A stretch of 22,776 bases of DNA from Comamonadaceae bacterium CG_4_10_14_3_um_filter_60_75. GTDB lineage: Bacteria > Pseudomonadota > Gammaproteobacteria > Burkholderiales > Burkholderiaceae_C. The position numbers were made by a program, and so were the translations under genes. Where the stretch lies: NCBI GenBank assembly GCA_002784245.1, contig PFKL01000193.1, positions 1 to 22,776 on the forward strand, written 5' to 3'. Shown piece by piece: positions 7,506-17,344 of the stretch. Within the stretch, counting starts at the first letter, position 1. Each line of letters opens with the position of its first letter. The notes beneath the pieces are model-generated. The model ran no database searches. It was not told the origin of the DNA and was given only the letters and a program-made list of their open reading frames with translations.

Positions 7506-8351
7506 TCATTTTTGCACCAACTCTGGGCCAAGTTTGAGATTGAACGGTGCCAAACCCGCCATTAGCGCCGCGTAGGCTGGCGCCACCAAGCCCGGAGCGC
7601 CCTTGACACCTAGCTCGATATGGCGACCAAACTGCGGGTGGTCCACGCTGGGCAAGCTAAACACCTTGACACCGACAAAATCACGCTCGAGCTTTTCCAT
7701 CAGCGGCGTCAAGGTGGCTTCCATCGCTCCAAACACAATCACCGAACGCTCCTGCCAGGCCTCGGTGGTGAAATAAGCCGCGTAGGTGGTGTCGAGCACC
7801 CATTCGATCATCGGCCAGGCCATCACCGGAAAGCCAGGGACGAAATGAACTCTGTCGCAGCTAAAGCCCGGTATTTTGTTGTAGGGGTTGGGAATGATCG
7901 TGGCACCCTGCGGAAAAACGCCCATGTTCAGCCGATGCAGGTTGTCTGGCGCGTTGCCGTCATACGTCTTGCCCTGCTCCAGCGCAACGTCTTGCATGCG
8001 CTGCTCAATCAGCGCCCTGGCTTGCGGATGCAGTTGCAGTTCAACCCCGAGCGCTTTGGCCGCACATTGGCGCGTGTGGTCGTCCGGCGTGGCGCCGATG
8101 CCGCCAGTCGAAAAGACCACATCACCCGAGGCAAACGCACGCCGCAAGGCCGCGGTGATGCGATCGGGCTGGTCGCCCACGTACTCGGCATACGTCAACT
8201 GCAGGCCTCGCGCCTTGAGTAGTTCGATCACTTTGGGCAAATGCTTATCGGCACGCTTGCCGGACAAGATTTCGTCGCCAATGATGATCAGACCAAAATG
8301 AGGGCTGGCATCAGTGTGCTGGGTGGAAGTCGGGTTTGGGTTGGTCGTCAT
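7506..8351 (-). CDS. MoaB/MogA-fold (CinA N-terminal type) molybdopterin-binding-domain protein
   Basis: The 281-residue product has the fold shared by MoaB, MogA and the N-terminal half of CinA: FGLIIIGDEILSGKRADKHLP near residue 19, the metal/substrate loop FSTGGIGATPDD near 85, and RLNMGVFPQGATIIPNP near 150. It lacks the deamidase domain of full CinA, so a nicotinamide-nucleotide amidase role is not supported; the half it keeps corresponds to a pyrophosphatase-type domain in CinA, but the substrate here is unknown. The last part (about 175-281) has FVPGFPVMAWPMIEWVL, typical of the stand-alone family in Proteobacteria. Its 5' end overlaps the end of the EI24-like gene by 41 bp, which suggests co-transcription. 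Its 3' end abuts the glnA enhancer sites. Confidence 0.85.
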   Translation of the reverse strand: MTTNPNPTSTQHTDASPHFGLIIIGDEILSGKRADKHLPKVIELLKARGLQLTYAEYVGDQPDRITAALRRAFASGDVVFSTGGIGATPDDHTRQCAAKALGVELQLHPQARALIEQRMQDVALEQGKTYDGNAPDNLHRLNMGVFPQGATIIPNPYNKIPGFSCDRVHFVPGFPVMAWPMIEWVLDTTYAAYFTTEAWQERSVIVFGAMEATLTPLMEKLERDFVGVKVFSLPSVDHPQFGRHIELGVKGAPGLVAPAYAALMAGLAPFNLKLGPELVQK

Positions 8352-9237
8352 ACGGCAATGTTAGCGCCTGTTCGTCCGCCAAAGCGCCGCTGTCTGCGGT
8401 TTGCGCTGGCGCCACCGGCGTGCGGCGATCGGTCCGGTTGGTGCGCTCGTTGCGCAGCGCCGCCAACGCCGCCAGGCAGTAATGCGCAAACCACAACGAC
8501 GACAGCGCAAAGACCAGCGTGTAAAGCCAGATGCCAAACGGAATCAACACCACAAAAGCCGCAGCGAACAACACACCAGAAGCCCAGATCACACTGGGCG
8601 CTGCCCCCATGAAGCCGCACACCACACCGATGAGCAGCAGCACCATGCGGTGCCGATGAAAAATTTGCTTGCGTTCGTCAACGCTGGCGTGCGCTGCCAA
8701 GGCGTCAAACGCCATCACCCGGTAAGTGAGCCAGCCCCAGATCAGCGGCGGCAAAACCAGAATCAACGGTGGCACCAGCCACAAGGGCACAGAGACCACC
8801 AGCGCGACCAGGGCCAATACCGTCGACCACAAGGACCAGCTCAAACTGCCCAGCAAAGTGCCACCATTCTTGCGCTCCAGCGCGTCAAAGCGCCGCGAAG
8901 CCACAAGCTCGGTCAATGCGGGCGCCATCAGCAACGCCACCGCCAGGAGCGACAGCACCACGATGATGGGTGTGACCGCAAAAATCAACGCCAGGGGTGC
9001 CAGAAAAGCGGTCACGGCGGTCAGGCCGATGGCTTGAAACCAGCCACCCACCGAGCCCAGCATTAGCGATGCGTCGAACGCCTCGCGCACCGCCTGCAAA
9101 GCCGGTTGCCAAAACAGATACGTCAGTCCGAAAGCCAGGACCAACATCAACACCAGCGGCATGAGCGACAACACGATCACCCGGGACCGAAAGCAGTAGG
9201 TCAAAGCACGCCAGAACGAATCAAAAAACAGCTGCAT
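8311..9237 (-). CDS. EI24/CysZ-like integral membrane protein
   Basis: The protein (308 residues from the ATG at 9237, MQLFFDSFWRAL) has several strongly hydrophobic segments: about residues 23-45, 70-100, 105-130, 155-190, 215-240 and 245-275. They are arranged as in EI24-domain proteins, the group that includes the sulfate transporter CysZ. The C-terminal 45 residues are polar and rich in Thr, Arg, Pro and Asp and are probably cytoplasmic. Two upstream in-frame starts exist (ATG 9249, TTG 9261); I chose 9237 because family members begin directly with the DSFWRAL-type helix, but no start has a clear ribosome-binding site. No sulfur-assimilation gene is nearby, so a sulfate role is only a family-level possibility. 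The gene overlaps the next minus-strand gene by 41 bp. Confidence 0.8.
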   Translation of the reverse strand: MQLFFDSFWRALTYCFRSRVIVLSLMPLVLMLVLAFGLTYLFWQPALQAVREAFDASLMLGSVGGWFQAIGLTAVTAFLAPLALIFAVTPIIVVLSLLAVALLMAPALTELVASRRFDALERKNGGTLLGSLSWSLWSTVLALVALVVSVPLWLVPPLILVLPPLIWGWLTYRVMAFDALAAHASVDERKQIFHRHRMVLLLIGVVCGFMGAAPSVIWASGVLFAAAFVVLIPFGIWLYTLVFALSSLWFAHYCLAALAALRNERTNRTDRRTPVAPAQTADSGALADEQALTLPYDDQPKPDFHPAH

Positions 9238-9311
9238 GAAACCAAGCATACCCGACGGCAACGTAAACCGGGCTTCGCCAGGCCGACCAAAGGTTACAGG
9301 CGGTAACTTAA

Positions 9312-9463
9312 GGCTTGTTCATGAACAAGCTGTGCATTTGGTCGTCGGATTTGCGATGCAATGCAAGGCGCAAAGCGTGCCGTGCAGCTCTGCTGCACAA
9401 GCGATTTGCAACGAAGCAGTGCGCCCAAAGCTGGCGTGCCAAATGTGCATGTTATTTGTGAAC
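9312..9463 (+). repeat. 152-bp palindromic element, copy 1
   Basis: This element recurs inverted at 13472-13623 with the same length, no indel and about 14 differences by eye (roughly 91% identity). Its ends form an imperfect terminal inverted repeat: GCTTGTTCATGAAC...GTGCATTTGG at the left, and CCAAATGTGCAT...TTGTGAAC at the right. The interior is full of short palindromes such as GTGCAGCTCTGCTGCAC. It lies between the EI24-like gene and rsuA. It resembles a small non-autonomous element (MITE-like); no transposase is present. Most of the 9262-9555 spacer is this element. Confidence 0.8.
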
Positions 9464-9555
9464 GTGCAGCTTTCGTTGATGTCGATGCAAGAAATACCGC
9501 TTATCAAGAAAATGCAAAAAAAACCTGTTGATTTTTTGGGAAGTCCCTGTAGCCC

Positions 9556-10299
9556 TTAGGCAGCAATCAGCGCCAGGTCGGCAGCGCTGAGCCAGCGCCA
9601 CTGGCCCGGCAGCAGATCGTCGGGCAAACGCAGGGCCCCGATCTGGCTGCGGTGCAACGCGTCGACCCGGTTGCTGACGGCGGCCACCATGCGCTTGACC
9701 TGGTGGTACTTGCCCTCAAGCAGCGTCAGGCGCAGATGACGTTCTGACACGGCATCGCAGGCGGCAGCGCGCACCGGCTTGGTGTCGTCGTCCAACACCA
9801 CGCCCGAAAGCAGCTGCATGACTTGCGCGTTGGTCAGCGGATGTTTGACCATCACCTCGTACACCTTGGGCACGTGGTGACGCGGCGAGCTCATGCGGTG
9901 AATGAACTTGCCGTCGTCGGTCAGCAGCAACATCCCCGTCGTATCCTGGTCAAGTCGCCCGACCGCCTGCACGCCCTGCACCGCGCCTTTTTGCGGCCGC
10001 TGGCGCAACGGCGCGGGCAGCAAGGTGTAGATACTGGGATAGGTGGACGGCTTTTGCGAGCACTCGGTAGCGGTGGGCTTGTTGAGCATGATGTAGGCTT
10101 TTTCGGCGTAAGGCCAGTCCACGCCCTGGACCTTGAAACGCAACCCGGCTACATCAATTTCAGTAGCAACGTCCGCATATTTAACGGGGGTTTGAGTGCT
10201 ATTTTTAGCATAAACTTCAACCCAGCCCTGCTGGATCAGGCCAGCGCACACGCGACGTGTGCCAAAGCCCTGCGAGTAAAGAATGTCTTGCAATTGCAT
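9556..10299 (-). CDS. rsuA: 16S rRNA pseudouridine synthase, RsuA family
   Basis: RsuA-family enzymes convert a uridine of 16S rRNA (U516 in E. coli) to pseudouridine during ribosome assembly. The 247-residue product has an S4-like N-terminal part (MQLQDILYSQGFGTRRVCAG), the start of the catalytic domain at YIMLNKP, the catalytic GRLDQDTTG with Asp117, the segment SSPRHHVPKVYEV and the C-terminal EGKYHQVKRMVAAVSNRV, which closely follows E. coli RsuA. Assignment to U516 rather than to a 23S target (RluB/E/F) rests on this similarity by eye. Residues about 29-50, between the S4-like part and the catalytic domain, are longer than in E. coli RsuA and are encoded by an AT-rich patch (10150-10215) that resembles a decayed interspersed repeat. 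ackA ends 52 bp upstream. Confidence 0.9.
   Translation of the reverse strand: MQLQDILYSQGFGTRRVCAGLIQQGWVEVYAKNSTQTPVKYADVATEIDVAGLRFKVQGVDWPYAEKAYIMLNKPTATECSQKPSTYPSIYTLLPAPLRQRPQKGAVQGVQAVGRLDQDTTGMLLLTDDGKFIHRMSSPRHHVPKVYEVMVKHPLTNAQVMQLLSGVVLDDDTKPVRAAACDAVSERHLRLTLLEGKYHQVKRMVAAVSNRVDALHRSQIGALRLPDDLLPGQWRWLSAADLALIAA
10150..10215 (+). repeat. Possible decayed interspersed repeat copy inside rsuA
   Basis: The + strand reads CAGTAGC...CCGC...GGGGGTTTGAG...GCTATTTTT. Against the copy upstream of serC this is about 60% identical by eye over 44 bases, with the same spacing of the AGC, CGC, GGG and GAG blocks. It is clearly poorer in GC than the flanking gene. The match is weak and could be chance. 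Confidence 0.3.
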
Positions 10300-10351
10300 G
10301 GCGCAAGTATCGCAAAGCGCGGCTCAAGCGCGGCCTGCAATCACCGCTGCA

Positions 10352-11536
10352 TCAACCGTCGACAAGCTGCGCCGCTTCACGCGCGGCAACAACGCCTTCG
10401 TCGGTCGGCACCACCCACACCTCAACCCGACTGTCGGCGCCATGAATCGACATGATGGCGTCACCGGTCGCACTGGCGTTGCGGGCCGGGTCAATCGTGA
10501 CGCCCAGCCAAGCCAGGCGTTGGCCCACTTCGCCGCGCAAAGTGACGTCGTGCTCGCCAATGCCACCGCTGAACGCCAGCACGTCCAGCCCCTGCATGCA
10601 CGCGGTCAACGCGCCGATCTCACGCACAACACGGTAGGTAAAGACGTCGATCGCCAGACGCGCCTTGGCGCTGCCATCAGCCCGCAGACGGCGCATGTCA
10701 GCAGAGATGCCCGAAACACCCAGCAGACCGCTTTGCTTGTAGAGCAGCTTTTGCAACCGGTCATGGTCCCATCCTTGCGCCAACAAATAGAGCAATACTC
10801 CGGCATCCAACGAGCCCGTTCGGGTTCCCATCATCAAGCCGTCCAGCGCCGAGAAACCCATTGTGGTGGCGCAACTCCTGCCCTGCGTGGCGGCGCACAG
10901 GCTGGCACCGTTGCCCAGATGCGCCATCAGCACGCGTGCATTGGCGCGCGGGCAATGCTGCTGCAGCGTCGCCATCACATACTGGTACGACAGACCGTGA
11001 AAGCCGTAGCGGCGCAACCCCTGGTCATAAAGCGCCTGCGGCAAGGCAAAGCGGTAATCCACCTCGGGCAGACTGGCATGAAATGCGGTGTCAAAGCACG
11101 CCACCTGCACCAGCCCGGCAAACGCATCGCGAAACGCGCGAATGCCCGCCAGGTTGTGCGGTTGGTGCAGCGGCGCCAACGACTCAAACTGCGTCAACTG
11201 CGCCAGCACAGCGTCGGTCACCACAACGCTGGCGCGGTACAACGCACCACCATGCACCACCCGATGCGCGACCGCCGAGAGCCTGGGCACGCCGGGCAGT
11301 TGCGACAGCAAGTCCCGCAGACTGCCCAGCGCTGCGTCAAACACATGGCTACCCGTGACAACCAGAGTTTGCCGTTGCGTCTGGCCCCGGTAGGTCCACG
11401 ACATTTCCGGCGCGCCATCGGGCTCCAGCCCTTCAATGTTACCGCTGAGAATTTGCGCCTCCACGGCGCGGCCCTTGCGTGGATAAAGCGAGAACTTGAG
11501 CGAGGACGAACCCGCGTTGACAGACAAAATAGACAT
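10352..11536 (-). CDS. ackA: Acetate kinase AckA
   Basis: AckA transfers phosphate between acetyl phosphate and ADP, giving ATP and acetate, and works reversibly in acetate uptake. The product is 394 residues, normal for the family. Motifs in order are the N-terminal nucleotide fold VNAGSSSLKFSL, AHRVVHGG (substrate Arg), CFDTAFHASLP (catalytic Asp), GFHGLSYQYV (catalytic His), HLGNGASLCA, SLDAGVLLYL, AFSGGIGEHD and the C-terminal PTDEGVVAA (metal-binding Glu). AGGGAG lies 5 bases before the ATG. The upstream maoC-pta gene ends 8 bp before it, so the two steps of the Pta-AckA pathway are made from one transcript. Confidence 0.97.
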   Translation of the reverse strand: MSILSVNAGSSSLKFSLYPRKGRAVEAQILSGNIEGLEPDGAPEMSWTYRGQTQRQTLVVTGSHVFDAALGSLRDLLSQLPGVPRLSAVAHRVVHGGALYRASVVVTDAVLAQLTQFESLAPLHQPHNLAGIRAFRDAFAGLVQVACFDTAFHASLPEVDYRFALPQALYDQGLRRYGFHGLSYQYVMATLQQHCPRANARVLMAHLGNGASLCAATQGRSCATTMGFSALDGLMMGTRTGSLDAGVLLYLLAQGWDHDRLQKLLYKQSGLLGVSGISADMRRLRADGSAKARLAIDVFTYRVVREIGALTACMQGLDVLAFSGGIGEHDVTLRGEVGQRLAWLGVTIDPARNASATGDAIMSIHGADSRVEVWVVPTDEGVVAAREAAQLVDG

Positions 11537-11544
11537 GTTGCTCC

Positions 11545-12966
11545 CTACCAGGCCACACGCGCGTGGGTGCGGCGTGCATTGTGCGCCACCATCAAACCCA
11601 GCAAAGCCGATGCCACCCGGTTTGACGGCCCCTCAGCGCGGCTGGTCAGCGCAATCGGCACCCGCGCGCCCAGCACCAAACCCGAGCCGCTGGCCCCGGC
11701 CAGGTACTCAAGCTGTTTGGCCAGCATGTTGCCGCTCTCCAGGTCAGGCACCAGAAAGATGTCGGCGTGGCCTGCCACGGGTGAGCTGATGTGTTTGATC
11801 TCGGCCGCTGCCATCGAGATAGCGTTGTCAAAGGCCAAGGGGCCGTCAAGCACACCCCCGGTGATCTGGCCGCGGTCGGCCATCTTGCACAACGCCGCAG
11901 CATCCAGCGTTGACGGCATGCTGGGGTTGACGACTTCCACCGCCGCCAGGATCGCCACCTTGGGCACCTTGACGCCCATCACACGGGCAAAGTCGATGGC
12001 ATTCTGGACGATGTCGATCTTGTCCTGCAGGCTGGGCCGAATATTGAGCGCAGCGTCGGTAATGAGCAGTGGCTTGTGGTACAGCGGCACGTCAAAGCGG
12101 AACACGTGCGACATGCGACGTCCGGTGCGCAACTGCGGCTTGGACAGTACGGCGCGGACCAACTCGTCGGTATGCAGACTGCCCTTCATCAGCATTTCGA
12201 CCTGACCGGTGGCAGCCATTTCGGCGGCGACTTCTGCGGCAGCGTGGCTGTGCGGCTGGGCGATGATTTCGGCACCGGTGAGATCAATACCCGCGTCAGC
12301 AGCAACGTGGCGGATACGCTCCTCGGGGCCAATCAGCACCGGCACAATCAAACCATGGCGGGCCGAATCCATCGCACCACTGAGTGACCCCGCATCGCAA
12401 GGGTGAACCACCGCGCAACGCACGGCCTCAAGTTGGTCACCCATGGCCAGCAGCTGTTTGAACCGGGCCTGCGGGTCAAACAGCTGGATGCGCGGCGCTA
12501 TCGCGCGGGGCAGACGCACTTTCGTCACTGGCGCCAGCACCCGGGCGGTGCCACTGAGCACACAGGCGCCACGCTGGTTCACCACCTGGCAGTCCAACTC
12601 CAGGCTATGGTCTTGTGCATTTTTTATCGTGACGGTGACAGTGACTGTCAACGTGTCGCCGACCCGCACCGGCTTGGCAAAATGCAACGCTTGGTCCAGG
12701 TAAATGGTGCCCGGGCCTGGAAACTCGGTACCAAGCAACGCCGAAATCAGCGCGGCGCTCCACATGCCGTGGGCAATCACGCCGTGAAACAACGTGTCGT
12801 TGGCGTATTCCGGGTCCATGTGCGCCGGGTTGGTGTCGCCGGAAACTGCCGCAAAAGCCCGGATATCTTCCAGCGTCAAAACGCGCAGCAGGCGGGCCGA
12901 CTGGCCCACGGTGATCTCGTCAAAAACGTGGTTTTCAATCAATTCATTGCTTGTCTGGTCATTCAT
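11545..12966 (-). CDS. MaoC-type enoyl-CoA hydratase / phosphate acetyl(butyryl)transferase fusion
   Basis: The 473-residue product joins two domains. Residues about 10-150 form a MaoC-like hot-dog domain with the (R)-hydratase signature SGDTNPAHMDPEYA and a following GMWSAALISALLG. Residues about 160-473 form a phosphotransacetylase/phosphotransbutyrylase domain (PVLIGPEERI, LMKGSLHTDELVRAVL, DAALNIRP, DGPLAFDNA, HADIFLVPDLESGNMLAKQLEYL). Such fusions are known as bifunctional enoyl-CoA hydratase/phosphate acetyltransferase. The adjoining ackA supports the acyl-CoA to acyl-phosphate role; whether acetyl or a longer acyl group is preferred cannot be read from sequence. The MaoC part could hydrate crotonyl-CoA, linking to polyhydroxybutyrate metabolism. 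Its start overlaps the stop of the upstream unknown gene by 8 bp. Confidence 0.92.
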   Translation of the reverse strand: MNDQTSNELIENHVFDEITVGQSARLLRVLTLEDIRAFAAVSGDTNPAHMDPEYANDTLFHGVIAHGMWSAALISALLGTEFPGPGTIYLDQALHFAKPVRVGDTLTVTVTVTIKNAQDHSLELDCQVVNQRGACVLSGTARVLAPVTKVRLPRAIAPRIQLFDPQARFKQLLAMGDQLEAVRCAVVHPCDAGSLSGAMDSARHGLIVPVLIGPEERIRHVAADAGIDLTGAEIIAQPHSHAAAEVAAEMAATGQVEMLMKGSLHTDELVRAVLSKPQLRTGRRMSHVFRFDVPLYHKPLLITDAALNIRPSLQDKIDIVQNAIDFARVMGVKVPKVAILAAVEVVNPSMPSTLDAAALCKMADRGQITGGVLDGPLAFDNAISMAAAEIKHISSPVAGHADIFLVPDLESGNMLAKQLEYLAGASGSGLVLGARVPIALTSRAEGPSNRVASALLGLMVAHNARRTHARVAW

Positions 12967-13387
12967 GTTTCATCTTTTCTGTAGGTAACGCGTTTAAATC
13001 CTGCCAGACCTGTGCAGTCACACCGTCGGCGCCAGCTTTGAAGCCCTGATCCATCAGATGCTGATGCGCTTGCACCATCATCTCGCGCGTGGCGGCAAGT
13101 CCGTTTTCTGCCACGCTCAGGGTCTCAACGTGGTAGCGCAACGTAACCAAGCCACGCAACTCCTCCCACAAGTGCGAGGCACGGCGCTCAGCGCTGGTAG
13201 CCACACGCGCATCGGGTGCAGCCATGCGACGATCAACCGTCACCGGCGGACGAGGCGACATTGTCATCAGCCTTGTCAACGTCGCCGGATCACTCAGTTC
13301 GACGCCCAGACCAATCGCCAAGCGCGCGATGCGGGCGTTGAGCGTCTCCAGCGAGTCGCTTAATCGGTTGGGAGATTCATCGTGCAT
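12959..13387 (-). CDS. Unknown 142-residue protein coupled to maoC-pta-ackA
   Basis: I do not recognise this protein. It is soluble, without signal peptide or membrane helix, and rich in Ala, Arg, Leu and Thr. Residues about 5-35 (LSDSLETLNARIARLAIGLGVEL) and 68-115 (ERRASHLWEELRGLVTLRYHVE onward) look helical; a Pro/Arg-rich stretch (MSPRPPVTVDRRMAAPD) separates them. Support for a real gene is its 8-bp stop/start overlap with maoC-pta, the same strand, and codon use like its neighbours. The start ATG at 13387 has no strong ribosome-binding site; Met41 is an alternative. A perfect 6-bp inverted repeat (13414-13429) lies about 27 bp upstream and overlaps a TAAAAT hexamer, so this gene is probably first in the operon. 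A role in acyl-CoA or acetate metabolism is inferred only from position. Confidence 0.7.
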   Translation of the reverse strand: MHDESPNRLSDSLETLNARIARLAIGLGVELSDPATLTRLMTMSPRPPVTVDRRMAAPDARVATSAERRASHLWEELRGLVTLRYHVETLSVAENGLAATREMMVQAHQHLMDQGFKAGADGVTAQVWQDLNALPTEKMKHE

Positions 13388-13413
13388 GAAACAGGCTTTT
13401 AGTCGCGCTTATT

Positions 13414-13429
13414 TTAGGGTAATCCCTAA
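13414..13429. promoter_or_regulatory. Perfect inverted repeat upstream of unknown gene-maoC-pta-ackA
   Basis: TTAGGG-TAAT-CCCTAA is a perfect 6-bp palindrome with a 4-base spacer. A minus-strand TAAAAT (13416-13411), usable as a -10 element, overlaps its edge. A repressor site is possible; no convincing -35 is seen, and there is no T-tract to suggest a terminator. Confidence 0.4.
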
Positions 13430-13471
13430 TAGCCGCTGCCACTTTTCACAACAATCTTGCGCTAAAGACTT

Positions 13472-13623
13472 GTTCACAAACAATATGCACATTTCGCGCG
13501 CCAGCTTTGGGCGCACTGTCTCGTTGGAAATCGCTTGTGAAGCACAGCTGCACTGCACGCTTTGCGCCTTGCATTGCATCCCAAATCCGACGACCAAATG
13601 CACAGCTTATTCGTGAGCAAGCC
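13472..13623 (-). repeat. 152-bp palindromic element, copy 2 (inverted)
   Basis: This is the reverse-complement partner of 9312-9463, from GTTCACAAACAATATGCAC to CTTATTCGTGAGCAAGCC. It lies between the unknown gene and the ompA terminator. The flanking bases show no shared target-site duplication that I can identify by eye. Confidence 0.8.
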
Positions 13624-13665
13624 CTATGGCAAGCGCGTCCACCGCCACAAGCCCAATCCCAAAAC

Positions 13666-13691
13666 AAAAAACCCGCCGAGGCGGGTTTTTT
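13666..13691 (-). terminator. Factor-independent terminator after ompA
   Basis: ACCCGCC and GGCGGGT pair around a short GAG-containing loop, with A-runs on the left and T-runs on the right, so it can work on both strands. It lies about 20 bp after the ompA stop codon. Confidence 0.9.
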
Positions 13692-13710
13692 GAATGCGAG
13701 CAGCAGCTAA

Positions 13711-14367
13711 TTATTTAGCGCGGGTGCCGACCACTTCCACTTCAACGCGGCGGTTCTTGGCACGACCAGCAGAGGTCTTGTTGTCAGCCACGGGCTGGGC
13801 TTCGCCCTTGCCTTCGGTGTAAACGCGGTTCTTTTCAATGCCCTTGGACACCAGGTAAGCCTTGACGGCTTCAGAACGCTTGACCGACAGTTTCTGGTTG
13901 TAACCATCAGGACCGGTGGCGTCGGTGTGACCCACAGCAATGATCACTTCGAGGTTGATGTCCTTGACCTTGCCTACCAGGTCGTCCAACTTGGCTTTGC
14001 CTTCGGGCTTGAGGACGGCTTTGTCAAAGTCAAAGAACGCGTCGGCAGCGTATGTCACTTTTGCAGGTGCCGCAGGGGCGACAACCGGTGCGGGTGCCGG
14101 CGCAGGTGCCGGCGCAGCTACCGGCGCCGGTGCTGGCGCGGGAGCCGGCGCAGCCACGGGAGCGGGCTTCGGAGCAACAATCGCACCGTCACAACCGACC
14201 GCAGCGGTCGCCGGGGTCCAGTTGGCATCACGCCAGCACAGTTCATTGGTGCCATTCTTCCAGACGGTACCGTCCGCAGCGCGCCAGTTATCAACCGACT
14301 GGGCACCTGCTGCGGTGGCCAGAGCTGCGGTGGCGATCAGGATCGACAATTTGTTCAACTTTTTCAT
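13711..14367 (-). CDS. OmpA-family outer membrane/peptidoglycan-associated protein
   Basis: I chose the ATG at 14367 because AGGAGA lies just upstream and a signal peptide follows at once (MKKLNKLSILIATAALATAA, cleavage near residue 22), giving 218 residues. The mature N-terminus has WKNGTNELCWRDANWTPATA with Cys44 and Cys59, probably a disulfide; this short segment replaces the eight-strand barrel of enteric OmpA and is typical of Burkholderiales. A Pro-Ala linker covers about residues 67-101. The C-terminal OmpA-like domain (about 105-215) has the peptidoglycan-contacting Asp149 in GHTDATG and Arg207 in NRRVEV. It should tether outer membrane and cell wall. How it is anchored in the outer membrane is unclear, since no lipobox or full barrel is visible. 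It diverges from gyrA across a 246-bp spacer. Confidence 0.93.
   Translation of the reverse strand: MKKLNKLSILIATAALATAAGAQSVDNWRAADGTVWKNGTNELCWRDANWTPATAAVGCDGAIVAPKPAPVAAPAPAPAPAPVAAPAPAPAPAPVVAPAAPAKVTYAADAFFDFDKAVLKPEGKAKLDDLVGKVKDINLEVIIAVGHTDATGPDGYNQKLSVKRSEAVKAYLVSKGIEKNRVYTEGKGEAQPVADNKTSAGRAKNRRVEVEVVGTRAK
14065..14169 (-). repeat. Pro-Ala linker repeat inside the OmpA-family gene
   Basis: The coding strand is a tandem run of GCxCCxGCxCCx-type units that encode alternating Ala-Pro with Val-Ala interruptions. Such low-complexity runs vary in length between strains by slippage. Confidence 0.7.
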
Positions 14368-14546
14368 AATTCTCCTAAGGGAAAAGACCGCAGCAAAGCG
14401 GCGGGGAATAAAACGGACGACCAAAACGCTATTGAATTTGGACGTTGAAACCATTGTGCCACAACACCAACATGCACAACTGTGCGCTGGGACACACAGC
14501 GCGAACCCTGAAAAACAGTCGTCTTTATTTGATTTGTGCGTTGCCT

Positions 14547-14573
14547 TTGCACCACATCCTGACCGCTTAAAAT
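14547..14573 (+). promoter_or_regulatory. Candidate sigma-70 promoter of gyrA
   Basis: TTGCAC (14547-14552) and TAAAAT (14568-14573) are separated by 15 bases, shorter than the usual 17. The -10 lies about 40 bp before the gyrA ATG. It is a weak call made from the best hexamers in the spacer. Confidence 0.3.
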
Positions 14574-14613
14574 GCACGCTCACTTCTGATCTTGCCTCAT
14601 ATCAAGCCCCCCA

Positions 14614-17259
<2,646 letters not shown>

Positions 17260-17269
17260 GGGCAGGCCA

Positions 17270-17330
17270 AAAAAACTATCTAATCAATAGCTGCTTGCGC
17301 TTTATTCATAAGGGCTAGAGCCTTATTTCT
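17270..17330 (+). repeat. Interspersed repeat copy between gyrA and serC
   Basis: This is the clearest copy: AACTATCTAATCAATAGCTG, then CTTGCGC, ATAAGGGCTAGAGCC and TTATTTCTT. It is strongly AT-rich against the surroundings. The same blocks recur at 21185-21240 (aroA) and 2861-2927 (ntrC). It ends about 15 bp before the serC ATG, so it forms most of the serC leader. Confidence 0.8.
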
Positions 17331-17344
17331 TATAAATTTCAAAA

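Noticed and set aside
9319..9507. Small Cys/His-containing peptide (FTNNMHIWHASFGRT...) that recurs at 13470-13616
   Set aside because: The similarity comes from the 152-bp DNA repeat. Most differences between the copies change the peptide, and there is no start signal or codon bias.
10283..12205. Long plus-strand open frame opposite ackA and maoC-pta
   Set aside because: It is antisense to two clear enzyme genes, has low-complexity Arg/Gln/His-rich content, and follows from GC-rich codon bias.
14065..14169. Tandem repeat in the OmpA gene as a CRISPR-like or regulatory array
   Set aside because: The units are short Ala-Pro codons within the reading frame, with no spacers.
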